A stretch of 64,000 nucleotides of DNA from Pseudomonas oryzae (GCF_900104805.1 NZ_LT629751.1:2399001-2463000), one strand, 5' to 3'. Shown: positions 29,460 to 39,709, numbered from the stretch's first letter. Numbers and translations are program-made. The notes: generated from the letters alone by a model not told the origin.

Positions 29460-30899
29460 TTAGCAGTTCCTCACCACGACAGAACGGACGTTCAAGTAGG
29501 CCTCTAAGGCCTCAGGACCACCTTCGGAGCCATATCCGGAATCCTTGATGCCCCCAAAGGGCATTTCTGGACTGGTAGATGCGGGCATATTCAACCACAG
29601 CATCCCAACTTCGACTCGACGCGAGATCAAGTCCGCGTTCCTCAAGGAGCTGGTAAATGCATAGCCTGCCAGCCCGAATGACAGCCGATTCGCCTCCGAG
29701 ATTGCATCATTCAGATCAGTAAAGGTGCGGATTGGTGCGATGGGGCCGAAAGGCTCTTCATTGAAAATCTTGGCATCCAGCGGCACATTCATTAGTACCG
29801 TAGGTGCCCAGAAGTTTCCTTCCTCACCGATTCGCGACCCACCTGCCAGGATCTGCGCGCCTTTTGCTTCGGCGTCCTGTAGGAACTCTGCCATCGCAGC
29901 CACTCGACGATAGTTCGCCAAGGGCCCCATCTCGGTTCCTTCATCCAGGCCGTTACCTACATTCAGGTTCTGCGCGCGCTTGCTCAGCGCAGTCGCGAAG
30001 GTATCTGCGACACTTTCGTGGACGAGGAACCTCGTTGGCGAGATGCAGACCTGGCCCGCATTACGGAATTTGGCCATTGCCGCCGATTCGACCGCCAGAT
30101 CGATGTCTGCATCCTCGCAAATGATGACCGGCGCGTGGCCGCCCAACTCCATTGTCGAGCGTTTCATGTGGGTGCCTGCCAAAGCAGCAAGGTGCTTACC
30201 TACTGGCGTCGACCCGGTGAAGGTGACTTTGCGGATAGCCGGGTGTGCAATCAAGTAGCTCGAGATCTCCCCCGGATCGCCATAGACGAGGCCGAGAACA
30301 CCTGGAGGAAGGCCTGCATCGGCAAAGGCTGCCACCAAGGCCGCAGGGGCGGCGGGGGTTTCTTCTGCTGCTTTGGCGATTACGGAGCAGCCAGCTGCCA
30401 ATGCTGCACTCACCTTCAGTACCAGCTGGTTGATGGGGAAGTTCCAGGGAGTAAACGCGGCAACCGGCCCGACCGGATCTCTGACTACAGTTTGGCGAAT
30501 CGCCGGGTCAGTTCGAGACGGGACAATACGTCCATATACACGGAACCCCTCCTCAGCGAACCATTCGATGATGTTCGCACCGGCAAGCACTTCGCCCCTC
30601 GCTTCACGTACGGGTTTACCTTGCTCTTGAGTCAGAACTTGAGCGATGGCTTCCGCACGTTCTCGCAGCAGGCCCGCTGCGCGACGCATGATTTGGCTAC
30701 GGGCTGCTGCCGTCATATCGCGCCACATTCGAAAGCCTTCGAGCGTCGCGACAACGGATCTCTCAAGATCAGACTTCGTGGCACAGGCTACACGTCCGAT
30801 CTCCTTTCCTGTGGCTGGATTGAGAACGGCCAAGGTCCGGCCATCCGCCGCATCCTGCCACTTTCCGTTTATGAAGAGTTGGGTGTTTGGATAGGTCAT
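29460..30899 (-). CDS. Aldehyde dehydrogenase, succinate-semialdehyde dehydrogenase-like
   Basis: A 479-residue NAD(P)-dependent aldehyde dehydrogenase. Catalytic Glu in [11 protein letters not shown], Cys in [14 protein letters not shown], and the GabD-like segments [15 protein letters not shown] and [22 protein letters not shown] 30899 is preferred to an upstream start at 30956 since it gives the family N terminus [17 protein letters not shown]. GabD-type enzymes oxidise succinate semialdehyde to succinate at the end of GABA breakdown. Neighbouring omega-transaminase supports such a role, but other semialdehydes are possible. Confidence 0.82.
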   Translation of the reverse strand: MTYPNTQLFINGKWQDAADGRTLAVLNPATGKEIGRVACATKSDLERSVVATLEGFRMWRDMTAAARSQIMRRAAGLLRERAEAIAQVLTQEQGKPVREARGEVLAGANIIEWFAEEGFRVYGRIVPSRTDPAIRQTVVRDPVGPVAAFTPWNFPINQLVLKVSAALAAGCSVIAKAAEETPAAPAALVAAFADAGLPPGVLGLVYGDPGEISSYLIAHPAIRKVTFTGSTPVGKHLAALAGTHMKRSTMELGGHAPVIICEDADIDLAVESAAMAKFRNAGQVCISPTRFLVHESVADTFATALSKRAQNLNVGNGLDEGTEMGPLANYRRVAAMAEFLQDAEAKGAQILAGGSRIGEEGNFWAPTVLMNVPLDAKIFNEEPFGPIAPIRTFTDLNDAISEANRLSFGLAGYAFTSSLRNADLISRRVEVGMLWLNMPASTSPEMPFGGIKDSGYGSEGGPEALEAYLNVRSVVVRNC

Positions 30900-31009
30900 T
30901 GAATTGTGCTCCCGGATAGTAGAGACACTGAGGGTGAGCCCGCAGTGGTATGTCACTCAGAAATGAATTCGGCCTGCAGAAGGCAAGCCGAAACAGGTCA
31001 TAAGAAGCT

Positions 31010-32551
31010 TCATATCATAAGCTCAATCAGGAAGGGGCCATTTCGGTTAAAGCTGCTCTTCATGAGGTCTGCACACTCGTCAAGAGTCGTGGCACGCGCC
31101 GCCTCAACCCCCATGCCATTGGCAAGCTGGACCCAGTTGAGGAAAGGGTTACCCAGGTCCAGCATGCTCATTGCAGTGTCACCGGGAACCGCGCCGACGT
31201 TTTTGTATTCGCCGATCAGGATGTTGTACTTGCTGTTGTTAAGAATGATGGTCGTAACGGGCAGCTGGTCGCGAGCTTGGGTCCAGAGAGACTGCAGGGA
31301 GTACATGGCAGAACCGTCTGCCTGCAGGTTAATCACTCGACGTTGCTTACCGGCACCGATTGCGGCACCTGTCGCCACCGGCATTCCGTCACCGATTGCA
31401 CCGCCGGCCAGGTGCAACCAGTCGTGTGCGGGAGCCGCGTGGGTGAATTTGTAGAAACCGCGACCGTACGAGATGCTTTCGTCAGAGATGATGGAGTTCT
31501 CAGGCATCAGCGCTGCCAATGTTTGAGCCAGACCTTCCGGAGTGGGGGTGCCACTGACAGTCTCCGGACGAGGGCCTGGATCGGAATTTTCAACCTCGGG
31601 AGCGCTCAGTGCGTCAACCAGCGCCTTCAGAGCACCCACAGCATCCTGATCGGGTCGCGAGAGCACATGCAGTTGCGTGGTAGGTGAATACTGCCTAGAT
31701 GGAAGCTCCGGATACCCAAAGAAACCAACCGGCGGCTTGGCGTTCACCAGAATGATGTGCTCGAAAGGCTGGAGAGCCGAGATGGCAGCATCCATGTCGT
31801 AGGGAACGCGGTCCAGTTGCATCCGACCACGGCCCCGCGCCACATGAGCGCTCACATAGTCGGCCATGACTTTGGCACCGGTTGCACTTGCGATGCGCCA
31901 GGCAAGAGCTTGCGCCGCGCTCAGAACCCCGTGGCCGGCAAGGAGAATCAGCACGTTCTGGTTGTTCCGCAAGATACGAGCCGCATTTTCAACTACATGC
32001 CCATCAATAGCGGGAGGTGCAGGCGGTGTAATAGGTGCGGCAACCACGCCGCCCCCTTCCCATGAGACGTCGGCAGGCAGGATAAGCGTCGCAATCTGGC
32101 CGGGATAAGTCTTCGCCGCACGGACTGCGAGAGCTGCATCGTGCCCCAAGCCAGCCGGACTGGTGCTCGTTTGCACCCACTGGGACACGGTTCGGGCCAT
32201 GCCATCCGTATCTGCGGTTAGCGGTGCATCGAATGGGCGATGGTACGTGGCTTGGTCGCCCACGATGTTCACGATACCGCTACGCGCCCGCCGAGCGTTG
32301 TGGAGATTTCCCAAGCCATTTGCCAGGCCGGGGCCACAATGAAGGAGCGTACAGGCCGGCTTGCGAGCGATACGGAAGTAGCCATCCGCCATTCCGGTCA
32401 CAATGTTTTCCTGCAAACCCAACACACATTTCATTCCAGGAATTTGGTCTAGCGCGGCGACAAAGTGCATTTCACTAGTCCCGGGATTTGCAAAGCAAGT
32501 ATCCACACCCGAAGCCAGAAGTGTCTCAACCAAACTCTTAGCACCATTCAT
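31010..32551 (-). CDS. ThDP-dependent enzyme, acetolactate synthase/benzoylformate decarboxylase-like
   Basis: A 513-residue ThDP enzyme. The catalytic Glu is in GLQENIVTGMADGYFRIA and the ThDP/Mg motif is ADGSAMYSLQSLWTQ with a downstream LNN. Shorter than catabolic acetolactate synthases and without a regulatory subunit nearby, it fits the acetolactate synthase large-subunit-like group of unknown substrate. It lies 111 bases upstream (minus strand) of the semialdehyde dehydrogenase; a decarboxylase yielding an aldehyde for that enzyme is a reasonable inference. It is a different branch from the AruI at 17152. Confidence 0.82.
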   Translation of the reverse strand: MNGAKSLVETLLASGVDTCFANPGTSEMHFVAALDQIPGMKCVLGLQENIVTGMADGYFRIARKPACTLLHCGPGLANGLGNLHNARRARSGIVNIVGDQATYHRPFDAPLTADTDGMARTVSQWVQTSTSPAGLGHDAALAVRAAKTYPGQIATLILPADVSWEGGGVVAAPITPPAPPAIDGHVVENAARILRNNQNVLILLAGHGVLSAAQALAWRIASATGAKVMADYVSAHVARGRGRMQLDRVPYDMDAAISALQPFEHIILVNAKPPVGFFGYPELPSRQYSPTTQLHVLSRPDQDAVGALKALVDALSAPEVENSDPGPRPETVSGTPTPEGLAQTLAALMPENSIISDESISYGRGFYKFTHAAPAHDWLHLAGGAIGDGMPVATGAAIGAGKQRRVINLQADGSAMYSLQSLWTQARDQLPVTTIILNNSKYNILIGEYKNVGAVPGDTAMSMLDLGNPFLNWVQLANGMGVEAARATTLDECADLMKSSFNRNGPFLIELMI

Positions 32552-32650
32552 CTTTAAATACTCCGAGATTCTTTCTTAATGCTTAATCGCATATATCCCA
32601 TCTATGGATGGCACACAAACATTTGTGCGCTACTTGGTTCACCACCGTGC

Positions 32651-33952
32651 CTAGTGACTCCGAGCAGTTGCATGAACCGCAACAAGTGCTTCTCCCAGCC
32701 TACGAACTCCTTCGAAAATTTCGTCCTGAGTTGGCGCGGAAAACGACAGTCGTAGAGTTGAGTAATCAGGGTCTACTGCATGGAACCCTGTTCCTGGTAC
32801 GAAAATGACTTTGCGAGGAATCGCTTCGTGTAGCAGGCCTGCAGCTTTGTACCCACCGGTCAGTTTGGCCCAAATGAACATGCCGCCCTGTGGCTCGTGA
32901 AAAGTAATTGCATCGCCCACCAAATCTTTTAGCCCTTGACTCAGTGCTCGACACTTTTCCCCATAACCCTGACGGATCTTTTCCAGATGGGCTTCAAGCT
33001 TGCCGCTGGCGAGGTACTCGGCAGCGATACCCTGTGTCCAAGGTGAACTCCCCACATCAGCACTCTGTTTAGCGACATAGATACGCCGAGCTATTTCAGT
33101 TGGCGCAATCGCCCAGCCGACACGGATACCTGGCGCAACGATCTTTGAAAGGCTTGCGAGGTATACGATCCAATCGGAGGCACCAGGCACTTGCTTTGCC
33201 AACGCCAGTAATGAAGAAACGGGTTCGCCAGAGAAGCGCAGTTCACTGTAGGGGTCGTCTTCGACGATCACAAACCTGTATTGGACAGCGAGCTCGAGCA
33301 GACGGAGGCGCCGCGCCAACGACAAAGTAGCGCCCGATGGATTACCAAAAGTCGGAACTGTGTATAGCAGTTTCGGGAGGTCAGCATCTGCCTCTGCGTT
33401 CGCGAGAAGCCGCTCAAGCGCGGCTATATCTAATCCATCGGCGTCAATTGGAACAGGCGTCATTCGCGCCTGATAGGTATGTAGGGCCTGGATGTTGGTC
33501 GTATAGGTAGGTTGCTCGACAAGTACGCGGTCACCAGCACTAACAAGCACGCGCATTAGAAGATCGAATGCTTGCTGTGAGCCTGTCGTAACAATAACGT
33601 TCTCTGGCTGGGCGCTTGCGCCTCTACTCCGCATGATCCGGATAATCTGAGCCTTCAGCTCAGGGCTTCCATCTGTCCCACCATATTGCAGACAGGTGCG
33701 GCTATTCTGAAACGCTTTTACAGAAGCCTCTCTCAGACCTTCCACATCGAACATTTCGGGATCTGGGTAGCCACCCGCGAAAGAAATCATCCCCGGTTCA
33801 CTGAGATACTTAAAAAGGTCCCGAATAGGGGAACTCATAGGAGTAACGAAGGCAGGGGAAAAGCTGTACATAGGCGATCCGTTCAGGCCGAAAGCAGAGG
33901 CCAATGGCGATATTGGTATTGTTTGAGGGGCAGGACGCTTGCTTAGCGACAC
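32651..33952 (-). CDS. PLP-dependent aminotransferase, fold type I (2-aminoadipate/valine type)
   Basis: A 433-residue aminotransferase of the LysN/MocR-catalytic branch: ISFAGGYPDPEMF near the N terminus, TTGSQQAFDLL, VEQPTYTTNIQ, VEDDPYSELRF and the PLP lysine in SLSKIVAPGIRVGW. No HTH domain is present. It is 99 bases from the ThDP enzyme gene on the same strand, so the two may be co-transcribed; transamination followed by 2-oxoacid decarboxylation would parallel AruH-AruI. Substrate unknown. Confidence 0.85.
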   Translation of the reverse strand: MSLSKRPAPQTIPISPLASAFGLNGSPMYSFSPAFVTPMSSPIRDLFKYLSEPGMISFAGGYPDPEMFDVEGLREASVKAFQNSRTCLQYGGTDGSPELKAQIIRIMRSRGASAQPENVIVTTGSQQAFDLLMRVLVSAGDRVLVEQPTYTTNIQALHTYQARMTPVPIDADGLDIAALERLLANAEADADLPKLLYTVPTFGNPSGATLSLARRLRLLELAVQYRFVIVEDDPYSELRFSGEPVSSLLALAKQVPGASDWIVYLASLSKIVAPGIRVGWAIAPTEIARRIYVAKQSADVGSSPWTQGIAAEYLASGKLEAHLEKIRQGYGEKCRALSQGLKDLVGDAITFHEPQGGMFIWAKLTGGYKAAGLLHEAIPRKVIFVPGTGFHAVDPDYSTLRLSFSAPTQDEIFEGVRRLGEALVAVHATARSH

Positions 33953-34427
33953 CAGAAACTACAGTTCGCACCACTCCCACTGAAAGCGACCCTGACCTCT
34001 AGTACGACCTCTCCGCGACAGCATCACCGTTGGCTGCCAAGCACCACCCAGTAAGGATCGGCCCTGTTGCAGCGAGGCCGTCATGTGACATGAAAACTGC
34101 CGCCACCTAGACTTTTATCGAAAAACTCATCTTATGCTGATCCCTTGCTGCGTCAGAGCTACGCGGACTAGTGCCTTTCAACCTGCAGTGATAAGGGCAT
34201 GCTTTCCGATCCGCACGCCTTGAGTAAAGCGATTTAAAATTGCTACTTGATGAGTTTTAAGAATAGCCACTACGGCCCACTCGAAATCCCCCGATGCCCA
34301 TCCGGTAAAAAAGCCCCGCTAGTGCGGGGCAAAAGATGGTGACAGAGAGCGTGACTCCAGCTCCTTTCAAGAGCGATCAGCTCGTAAGCAAGAGACTTCC
34401 GTCACCACCCGCACGGAATCGAATTCC
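33953..34427. other. 475-base gap: promoter side of the aminotransferase, terminator of the next gene
   Basis: No gene seen. The strong minus-strand terminator at 34305-34330 lies here, and the remaining ~350 bases form the likely promoter region for the aminotransferase at 33952. Confidence 0.5.
34305..34330 (-). terminator. Rho-independent terminator (minus strand)
   Basis: Stem GCCCCGC/GCGGGGC with a four-base loop (34313-34330), followed on the minus strand by TTTTTT (complement of 34307-34312 region). It ends transcription of the omega-transaminase gene about 100 bases after its stop. Confidence 0.85.
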
Positions 34428-35807
34428 TTACTTGCCGCCTTGGTTGAACCAACGTTCGGTGTCCTCAAACGCTTTACCAAAGATATCTGCTATCTCCTGG
34501 ATTTCTTGTTTCGTCGAAATCAAAGGTGGGCAGAAAGCGATCGAATCACCGATAGGCCGCGTAATCATGCCATGCGCCTGAGCACGAGCCGCCAAGTAGC
34601 GGCCCAGCCGTCCTACGGTTTCGAATGGGGCCTTAGTCTTACGATCTGCGACCAGTTCTACTGCAGCAATCAAGCCACAGCCACGCACCTCACCTACCAT
34701 TGGGTGATCCGCGAAGCCCGCCAATTTAGCTTGTAGCACCTCACCCATTTCTGCAGCGTGCTCAACGAGGTTTTGCTCTTGGATAATCTTAATGTTTTCC
34801 AATGCAACAGCGCTTGCAACCGGATGGCCACTGCCCGTGAATCCGTGTCCCAGAGTGCCCAAAGCGCTACTCTGATCGGCAATCCCTTCAAATACCTTCT
34901 CGTTAATCAGGATTGCAGCGATCGGTTGATACGAGGAAGACATCTGCTTGGAGATAACCATAACATCAGGCCGGATCCCAAATGTCTCGCAGCCAAACAT
35001 CTTTCCTGTACGACCGAAGCCACAGATAACCTCATCTGCAACGATCAAAATGTCATATTTTCGGCAAACAGCCTGCATCTTCTCCCAATAGGTGCGCGGA
35101 GGAACAATAACACCACCCGCGCCCATAAGCGGCTCGCCGTAGAAGGCAGCGATAGTTTCCGGTCCTTCTCGGAGAATGACACTCTCCAGTTCAGAAGCCA
35201 TACGATCTGCAAACTGCTCTTCAGTTTCACCTGGCTGGCCATTACGATAAAAATGCGGGCAGCTAACATGATGGAAACCGGGCAGCGGCACGTCAAAGCC
35301 ACGCTGATTAACCGGAAGCCCTGTCAGACTGGCGCTAACAGCCGTGATGCCGTGATATGCATTCAGTCGGCTGATGAACTTTTTCTTCTCAGGCTTACCA
35401 AGAGCATTGTTTCGATACCAGAGCATTTTCACAACGGTATCATTCGCTTCAGAGCCAGAGTTTGTGAAGAACACCTTACTCATTGGCACAGGAGCGATCT
35501 CTATCAGCTTCTCCGCAAGCTCGATACTCGGGCCATGGCCCTTATGGGTAAAGATATGATAGAAGGGCAGCTTACGCATTTGCTGTTCGGCAGCCTTAAC
35601 CAAGCGCTCATTGCTGAAACCCAGCGCAACACTCCACAGGCCAGACATAGCCTCGATATAACGCTTACCCTCGACATCAAAGACATAAACACCTTCGCCG
35701 CGATCAATGATCAGCGGACCCACGTCCTGGTGCAGACGTGCATCGGTGTATGGATGGAGATGGTGCTTGACATCCTTTTCAGCAAGCGAAAGATTTGATT
35801 GGCTCAT
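34428..35807 (-). CDS. Class III omega-aminotransferase (putrescine/beta-alanine:pyruvate type)
   Basis: A 459-residue class III PLP aminotransferase: GLWSVALGFSNERL, FFTNSGSEANDTVVKM, the PLP-orienting Asp in IVADEVICGFGRTG and the Schiff-base lysine in VMVISKQMSSSYQPI. It resembles SpuC-type polyamine:pyruvate and related omega-amino acid transaminases. Such enzymes convert putrescine, cadaverine or GABA-like amines to aldehydes, which the nearby dehydrogenase at 29460 could oxidise. It is a separate transcript with its own terminator; the upstream region is AT-rich. Confidence 0.87.
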   Translation of the reverse strand: MSQSNLSLAEKDVKHHLHPYTDARLHQDVGPLIIDRGEGVYVFDVEGKRYIEAMSGLWSVALGFSNERLVKAAEQQMRKLPFYHIFTHKGHGPSIELAEKLIEIAPVPMSKVFFTNSGSEANDTVVKMLWYRNNALGKPEKKKFISRLNAYHGITAVSASLTGLPVNQRGFDVPLPGFHHVSCPHFYRNGQPGETEEQFADRMASELESVILREGPETIAAFYGEPLMGAGGVIVPPRTYWEKMQAVCRKYDILIVADEVICGFGRTGKMFGCETFGIRPDVMVISKQMSSSYQPIAAILINEKVFEGIADQSSALGTLGHGFTGSGHPVASAVALENIKIIQEQNLVEHAAEMGEVLQAKLAGFADHPMVGEVRGCGLIAAVELVADRKTKAPFETVGRLGRYLAARAQAHGMITRPIGDSIAFCPPLISTKQEIQEIADIFGKAFEDTERWFNQGGK

Positions 35808-36317
35808 TGCTAATTACTCCACATTCAAGGCTTTGACGAGTCAAATACAAAAACTGACAAATCAAAAATTAAATTCGTTCGATCGATCGTATTAAATCTC
35901 AAGGGACATTGAAGAACCCCCCTTAACCAAGCCGACTTAACCCATACGATTATAGCGAAGCATCAAACAACACCTCGCCAAGGCGATCTAAAGGCAATCT
36001 TCAATGCCACACCCAAATCTCACAACCCCAATACAAGACTTCTTCAAACCAGCAAACCGATAAGTTTCAGACACAATAATCCCGACATTAACCACAACAA
36101 CTTAGGACTCCAAGGCTTTGCCAAACACAAAACAACACCCCGGCTCGCGTAATTATCCGTGCATCACGCCAATGTCAACGAGAGGGATCTGAGAAAAGCT
36201 AGGGTTTCGCATTGCGATGATTGACCAAATTAAAACGAGGAGATCGGATGAATGCCCCGCGGCACCACCGAGCCGCGTCTTATCAGCAGCTCGGCGGGAC
36301 ATCTCGTGAAGTTGCTA
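35808..36317. promoter_or_regulatory. 510-base AT-rich intergenic region upstream of the omega-transaminase
   Basis: No gene seen. Base composition is clearly more AT-rich than around it, especially 35820-36170, with several CAACAA and AATAAT tracts. It is the promoter side of the omega-transaminase. GATCGATCGATC-like sequence occurs at 35879-35889. I could not identify a convincing sigma-54 or sigma-70 box. Confidence 0.4.
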
Positions 36318-37343
36318 TTACCTGGCAACCCAAGCGTTGAAGCGCCCTTCCAAGTCCTCGCCATAGTCAACCCAGAAGGCGAAGTCCAGCGGCACCGCCT
36401 GCTCCAGGTTCTCCGGGGAGGTATTCAGACGTTCCTGTAGAGCTGGATCGAGAAGCGCAGTGGTTTTCAGGTTGGTAGAGCCGTAGCCCATTTTCGTGGT
36501 GAAGATCTTCTGCTGCTCAGGGCGTAGCGATAAGGCTATGAAGTCCTCCGCCGCTTGCTTGTCCGGACTGCCTTTGGGGATTGCCCAATAGTCGATGGCA
36601 TAGATACTGCCATTCCACACCATCTTCATTGGCGCACCTTCACCCTGAGCAGCAAACACCCGCCCATTGTACGCCGCACTCATCACCACATCGCCACTGG
36701 CGAGGAACTGCAAGGGTTGCGCGCCGGATTCCCACCACTGAATTGACGACTTGATTTGGTCCAGCTTGCGGAAGGCACGATCTATGCCTGCGGGAGTGGA
36801 CAGCACCTTGTACAAGTCTTCCTTTGGCACGCCATCAGCCAACAAGGCGATCTCTAGGTTGTACTTGGCCCCCTTGCGCAGCGCACGCTTGCCAGGGAAT
36901 TTCTGCGTGTCCCAGAAATCTGCCCAACCGGTCGGTGCGGTGGGTAGCCGCTTGGCGTCGTAGGCCATAACCATCGACCAGACCAGCAGGCCAGCGCCGC
37001 AGTCAGAGAAGGTTCCTTGGATGAAGTCGCCGGAGTTGCCCAGACGCTTCTGATCCAATTGCTCAAACAGCCCCTCATCGCAGCCACGGAGCACCTCTGA
37101 GCCTTCGACTTGGACCACATCCCAGGAGACGTTGCCGACCTCGACCATGGCCTTGATCATGCCCATCTCACCGTTGTATTCACCGGCAATCACTTTGTTG
37201 CCGGAAGCCTTCTCAAAAGGCGTGTAGTAGGCTTCGGTCTGAATTTGCTTGGCGGTGCCACCAAACGAAATTACGGTCACGTCAGCCGCTAGGGCACAAG
37301 AACTCAGGCCCATCATAAGGGTCGCCAGTAGCGTTTTTTTCAT
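36318..37343 (-). CDS. Periplasmic polyamine-type (PotD/F-like) solute-binding protein, orphan
   Basis: A 341-residue SBP_bac_8 protein with signal peptide MKKTLLATLMMGLSSCALA|A. Segments VISFGGTAKQIQTEAYYTPFEKASG, GWADFWDTQKFPGKRALRKG and the tryptophan-rich WNGSIYAIDYWAIPKGS match ABC binding proteins for spermidine/putrescine and related cations. No permease or ATPase gene accompanies it. It is divergent from the MocR regulator at 37999. Ligand inference comes from family only. Confidence 0.87.
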   Translation of the reverse strand: MKKTLLATLMMGLSSCALAADVTVISFGGTAKQIQTEAYYTPFEKASGNKVIAGEYNGEMGMIKAMVEVGNVSWDVVQVEGSEVLRGCDEGLFEQLDQKRLGNSGDFIQGTFSDCGAGLLVWSMVMAYDAKRLPTAPTGWADFWDTQKFPGKRALRKGAKYNLEIALLADGVPKEDLYKVLSTPAGIDRAFRKLDQIKSSIQWWESGAQPLQFLASGDVVMSAAYNGRVFAAQGEGAPMKMVWNGSIYAIDYWAIPKGSPDKQAAEDFIALSLRPEQQKIFTTKMGYGSTNLKTTALLDPALQERLNTSPENLEQAVPLDFAFWVDYGEDLEGRFNAWVAR

Positions 37344-37998
37344 GTCTACCTCTAGATGTTGTTGTTGGCAGATTGCAATTTGCCCCAGCCCATTCGGGTC
37401 AGGACATAGAAAACGGCTCAGCCTAGGCTCTGGACGAAAAGTCCTGAGGCGGCTTTCAAACCCCTCAGGAACGGTCAGAAAACATCCAATTCTTGAGGAT
37501 TCTGATGCCTTTACGGAGCGGTTTTCGCTTCGCTGTCTAGCTGCTACTGACTTTTCGTACAGAACCTAGGTGTGGAGCTGAGCCGAGCGCGTATGCTCGA
37601 GGCAGGAGGACACGCCATGAGCCCAGGGGCTTTGGCGGTTCGAAACTAGATGGCTAGCGCGCCTCGGATACGCTGAATCATTGCCATGGGCGGAATGAGA
37701 CCTTGAAGCGCGCGACAGCTCGCTCGGAAACCAAGTGGAGTAGCAGTCATTTCGGCGAAAGCGTGAGAAGAGCCGATCCAAGGTGATTTGGTCATGGTGG
37801 GCCGGCCGATCTTTAGCGAAAATGTAAGCTGTGTCGCGCATGACAGATCCTCGTTCCAGGCTTTCGGTAAGACGCTGCACGACTTGGATAATGCTGTCAC
37901 TTCTTATGGTGCGCCATGTACACCGACGATGGACTGCTGGCAGAGCTGTCATGTCGTCAAGCCTGTACAGTTCCGACCCTCAGCCGACGGAGGTCTCT
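37344..37998. promoter_or_regulatory. 655-base divergent region between binding protein and MocR regulator
   Basis: No gene convincingly supported; minus-strand open frames at 37566-37952 show no domain. It must contain the promoters of both flanking genes, and MocR regulators usually bind direct repeats in such gaps. Confidence 0.45.
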
Positions 37999-39390
37999 AT
38001 GTTGTTAATACTTGATCCCACCTCGGGCACTCCTTTGGTCTCTCAGATAGTGGAGGGTGTCGCGCAGGCCATCCAAGAGCAGCGCTTACGTCCGGGGGCC
38101 AAGCTGCCTTCCATCCGCAAGTTCGCCGAGAGCCACGGCGTTAGCCACTTCACCGTTGCCGAGGCCTACGATCGCCTAGTGGCCCGCGGCTGCCTGAACA
38201 CTGTGCCCAATGCCGGCTATTACGTGCGAGGCCAGGTCGCTGAGGATGCGCGCTACGAGGAGGATGCTCCGGAGTTTGACTTCGATGCCCACCTGCTGCT
38301 GCACAAGGCGTTCCAGCCGCTTGGAATGGAACTGCGCCCCGGCATTGGCCTTCTGCCCGATCACTGGATAGACAGTGAGGGTCTGTTGCGCGGCCTGCGG
38401 AGCCTGGCGCGCGAGAATCCCATTCAGTACGGCAACTACGGCCAGAGCAAAGGCAACCAGCGCCTTCGCGGCAAGCTTGCCGACCGCCTGGCTGACGCAG
38501 GTGTTGCCGCCGGTCCCGAACAACTACTGCTGACCAGCGGTGCCAGCCAGGCGCTTGATCTGACAGTTCGGTACCTGGTGCAACGCGGCGATCCGGTGTT
38601 GGTGGATGAGCCCGGATACCAGCACCTCTTCCTCAACCTGCGCCTGCAAGGTGCCCGGCTGCTGGGTGTTCCTCGCACCGTGGATGGCCTGGATCTAGAG
38701 CGCTTGGAGCAACTGGCAAGCGAGCACCGGCCGAAGGTCTATTTCACTCAGGCACGACTGCATAGCCCTACCGGTACTAGCCTGTCGCTTGCTGCTAGCC
38801 ATCGCTTGCTGCAATTGGCGGAGAAATACGATTTCCTGATTGTCGAGAATGACATTTACGCTGACCTCGATCCCTCCGGCCAGTTGGTGCTGGCTAATCT
38901 TGATCAGTTGGCACGGGTGATCTACATCAGCAGCCTGTCCAAGGTGATTGCCCCTGCGCTGCGGGTTGGCTTCATAGCAGCGCACCCGGAGCTGATTGAG
39001 GAGTTGGTGCCGCTGAAGATCGTTAGCGGTTTGACCAGTTCGGAGCTCACCGAGACCCTGGCTCTGGACATTCTGCTCCAGGGCCGCCAACGCAAGCACG
39101 TGCGCCAACTGCGCGAACAGCTCAGCGAGGCTCACGAAAGCGTGGCGCGGCGCCTTGAGGCGGCCGGTCTGGAGCTTTTCCACGAACCGCATGCCGGCAT
39201 GTTCCTCTGGGCCCGCCACAGGGCAGTGGCTGACGCGACCCAACTCGCCCGGCAAGCCAAGGAAGCGAAGATCCTTCTGTTCCCTGGCCAGCTGTTTATG
39301 CCAGACGGCCGCAATGTACCTTGGATGCGCTTCAATGTTGGCCACTCATTGGACGCGCGACTCTACGAATTCCTGGCTCGACAGAACTGA
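37999..39390 (+). CDS. MocR/PdxR-type GntR regulator with aminotransferase domain
   Basis: A 463-residue fusion: GntR winged HTH at residues ~1-75 (LVSQIVEGVAQAIQEQRLRPGAKLPSIRKFAESHGVSHFTVAEAYDRL) and a fold type I aminotransferase-like domain with VENDIYADLDPSG and the PLP lysine in SLSKVIAPALRVGF. ATG 37999 follows a CGGAGGTCT site. MocR proteins sense PLP adducts or amino compounds and control amino acid, GABA or vitamin B6 genes. Probably regulates the divergent binding protein and perhaps the transaminase genes beyond it. Confidence 0.9.
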   Translation: MLLILDPTSGTPLVSQIVEGVAQAIQEQRLRPGAKLPSIRKFAESHGVSHFTVAEAYDRLVARGCLNTVPNAGYYVRGQVAEDARYEEDAPEFDFDAHLLLHKAFQPLGMELRPGIGLLPDHWIDSEGLLRGLRSLARENPIQYGNYGQSKGNQRLRGKLADRLADAGVAAGPEQLLLTSGASQALDLTVRYLVQRGDPVLVDEPGYQHLFLNLRLQGARLLGVPRTVDGLDLERLEQLASEHRPKVYFTQARLHSPTGTSLSLAASHRLLQLAEKYDFLIVENDIYADLDPSGQLVLANLDQLARVIYISSLSKVIAPALRVGFIAAHPELIEELVPLKIVSGLTSSELTETLALDILLQGRQRKHVRQLREQLSEAHESVARRLEAAGLELFHEPHAGMFLWARHRAVADATQLARQAKEAKILLFPGQLFMPDGRNVPWMRFNVGHSLDARLYEFLARQN

Positions 39391-39404
39391 CACCAACAAT
39401 GGAT

Positions 39405-39695
39405 AGCCGCGTAGACCAAGGGACCTCGCGCTGCAGGCCACTGCTCCGGATCGCACCGGCGGATGTGCATGAGCAAAGACGCCCTCTCGTTCTCCGGCAT
39501 AGCAGCGAGGCATGCTCTCCCAACCGGACTCTGAGCCAGCCGCGAATCGCTACCAATTTGCCGAAGCGTGATGACGCGCCCTTGTCCTTGCACCACATCC
39601 AAACAGACCATCTGAAAGTGGTCCCGAGCAGCTGCCCTAGCTTAAGGTTCCGACACCAACTGCGAAGTTGGCGCCAGAGACTAACGCAACCTTTC
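39405..39695 (-). pseudogene. Fragment of an IclR-family regulator related to the one at 48298
   Basis: The minus strand encodes, in more than one frame, AAARDHFQMVCLDVVQGQGRV, then SPVGRACLAAMPENE and EQWPAARG, which match the IclR protein at 48298 (AARDRLQMVYLDVVQGQG; SSVGRACLAAMPENE; EQWPALRKG). Upstream ANFAVGVGTLS followed by TAG fits the IclR segment before the effector domain, but ~35 residues between are lost and the frame shifts. N and C termini are gone. Decayed paralogue or remains of a former regulator. Confidence 0.75.
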
Positions 39696-39709
39696 GTGGC
39701 ACATAGCCC

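Noticed and set aside
37566-37952. 128-codon minus-strand frame between the binding protein and MocR regulator
   Set aside because: No domain or ribosome site; composition not gene-like and it overlaps the promoter zone.
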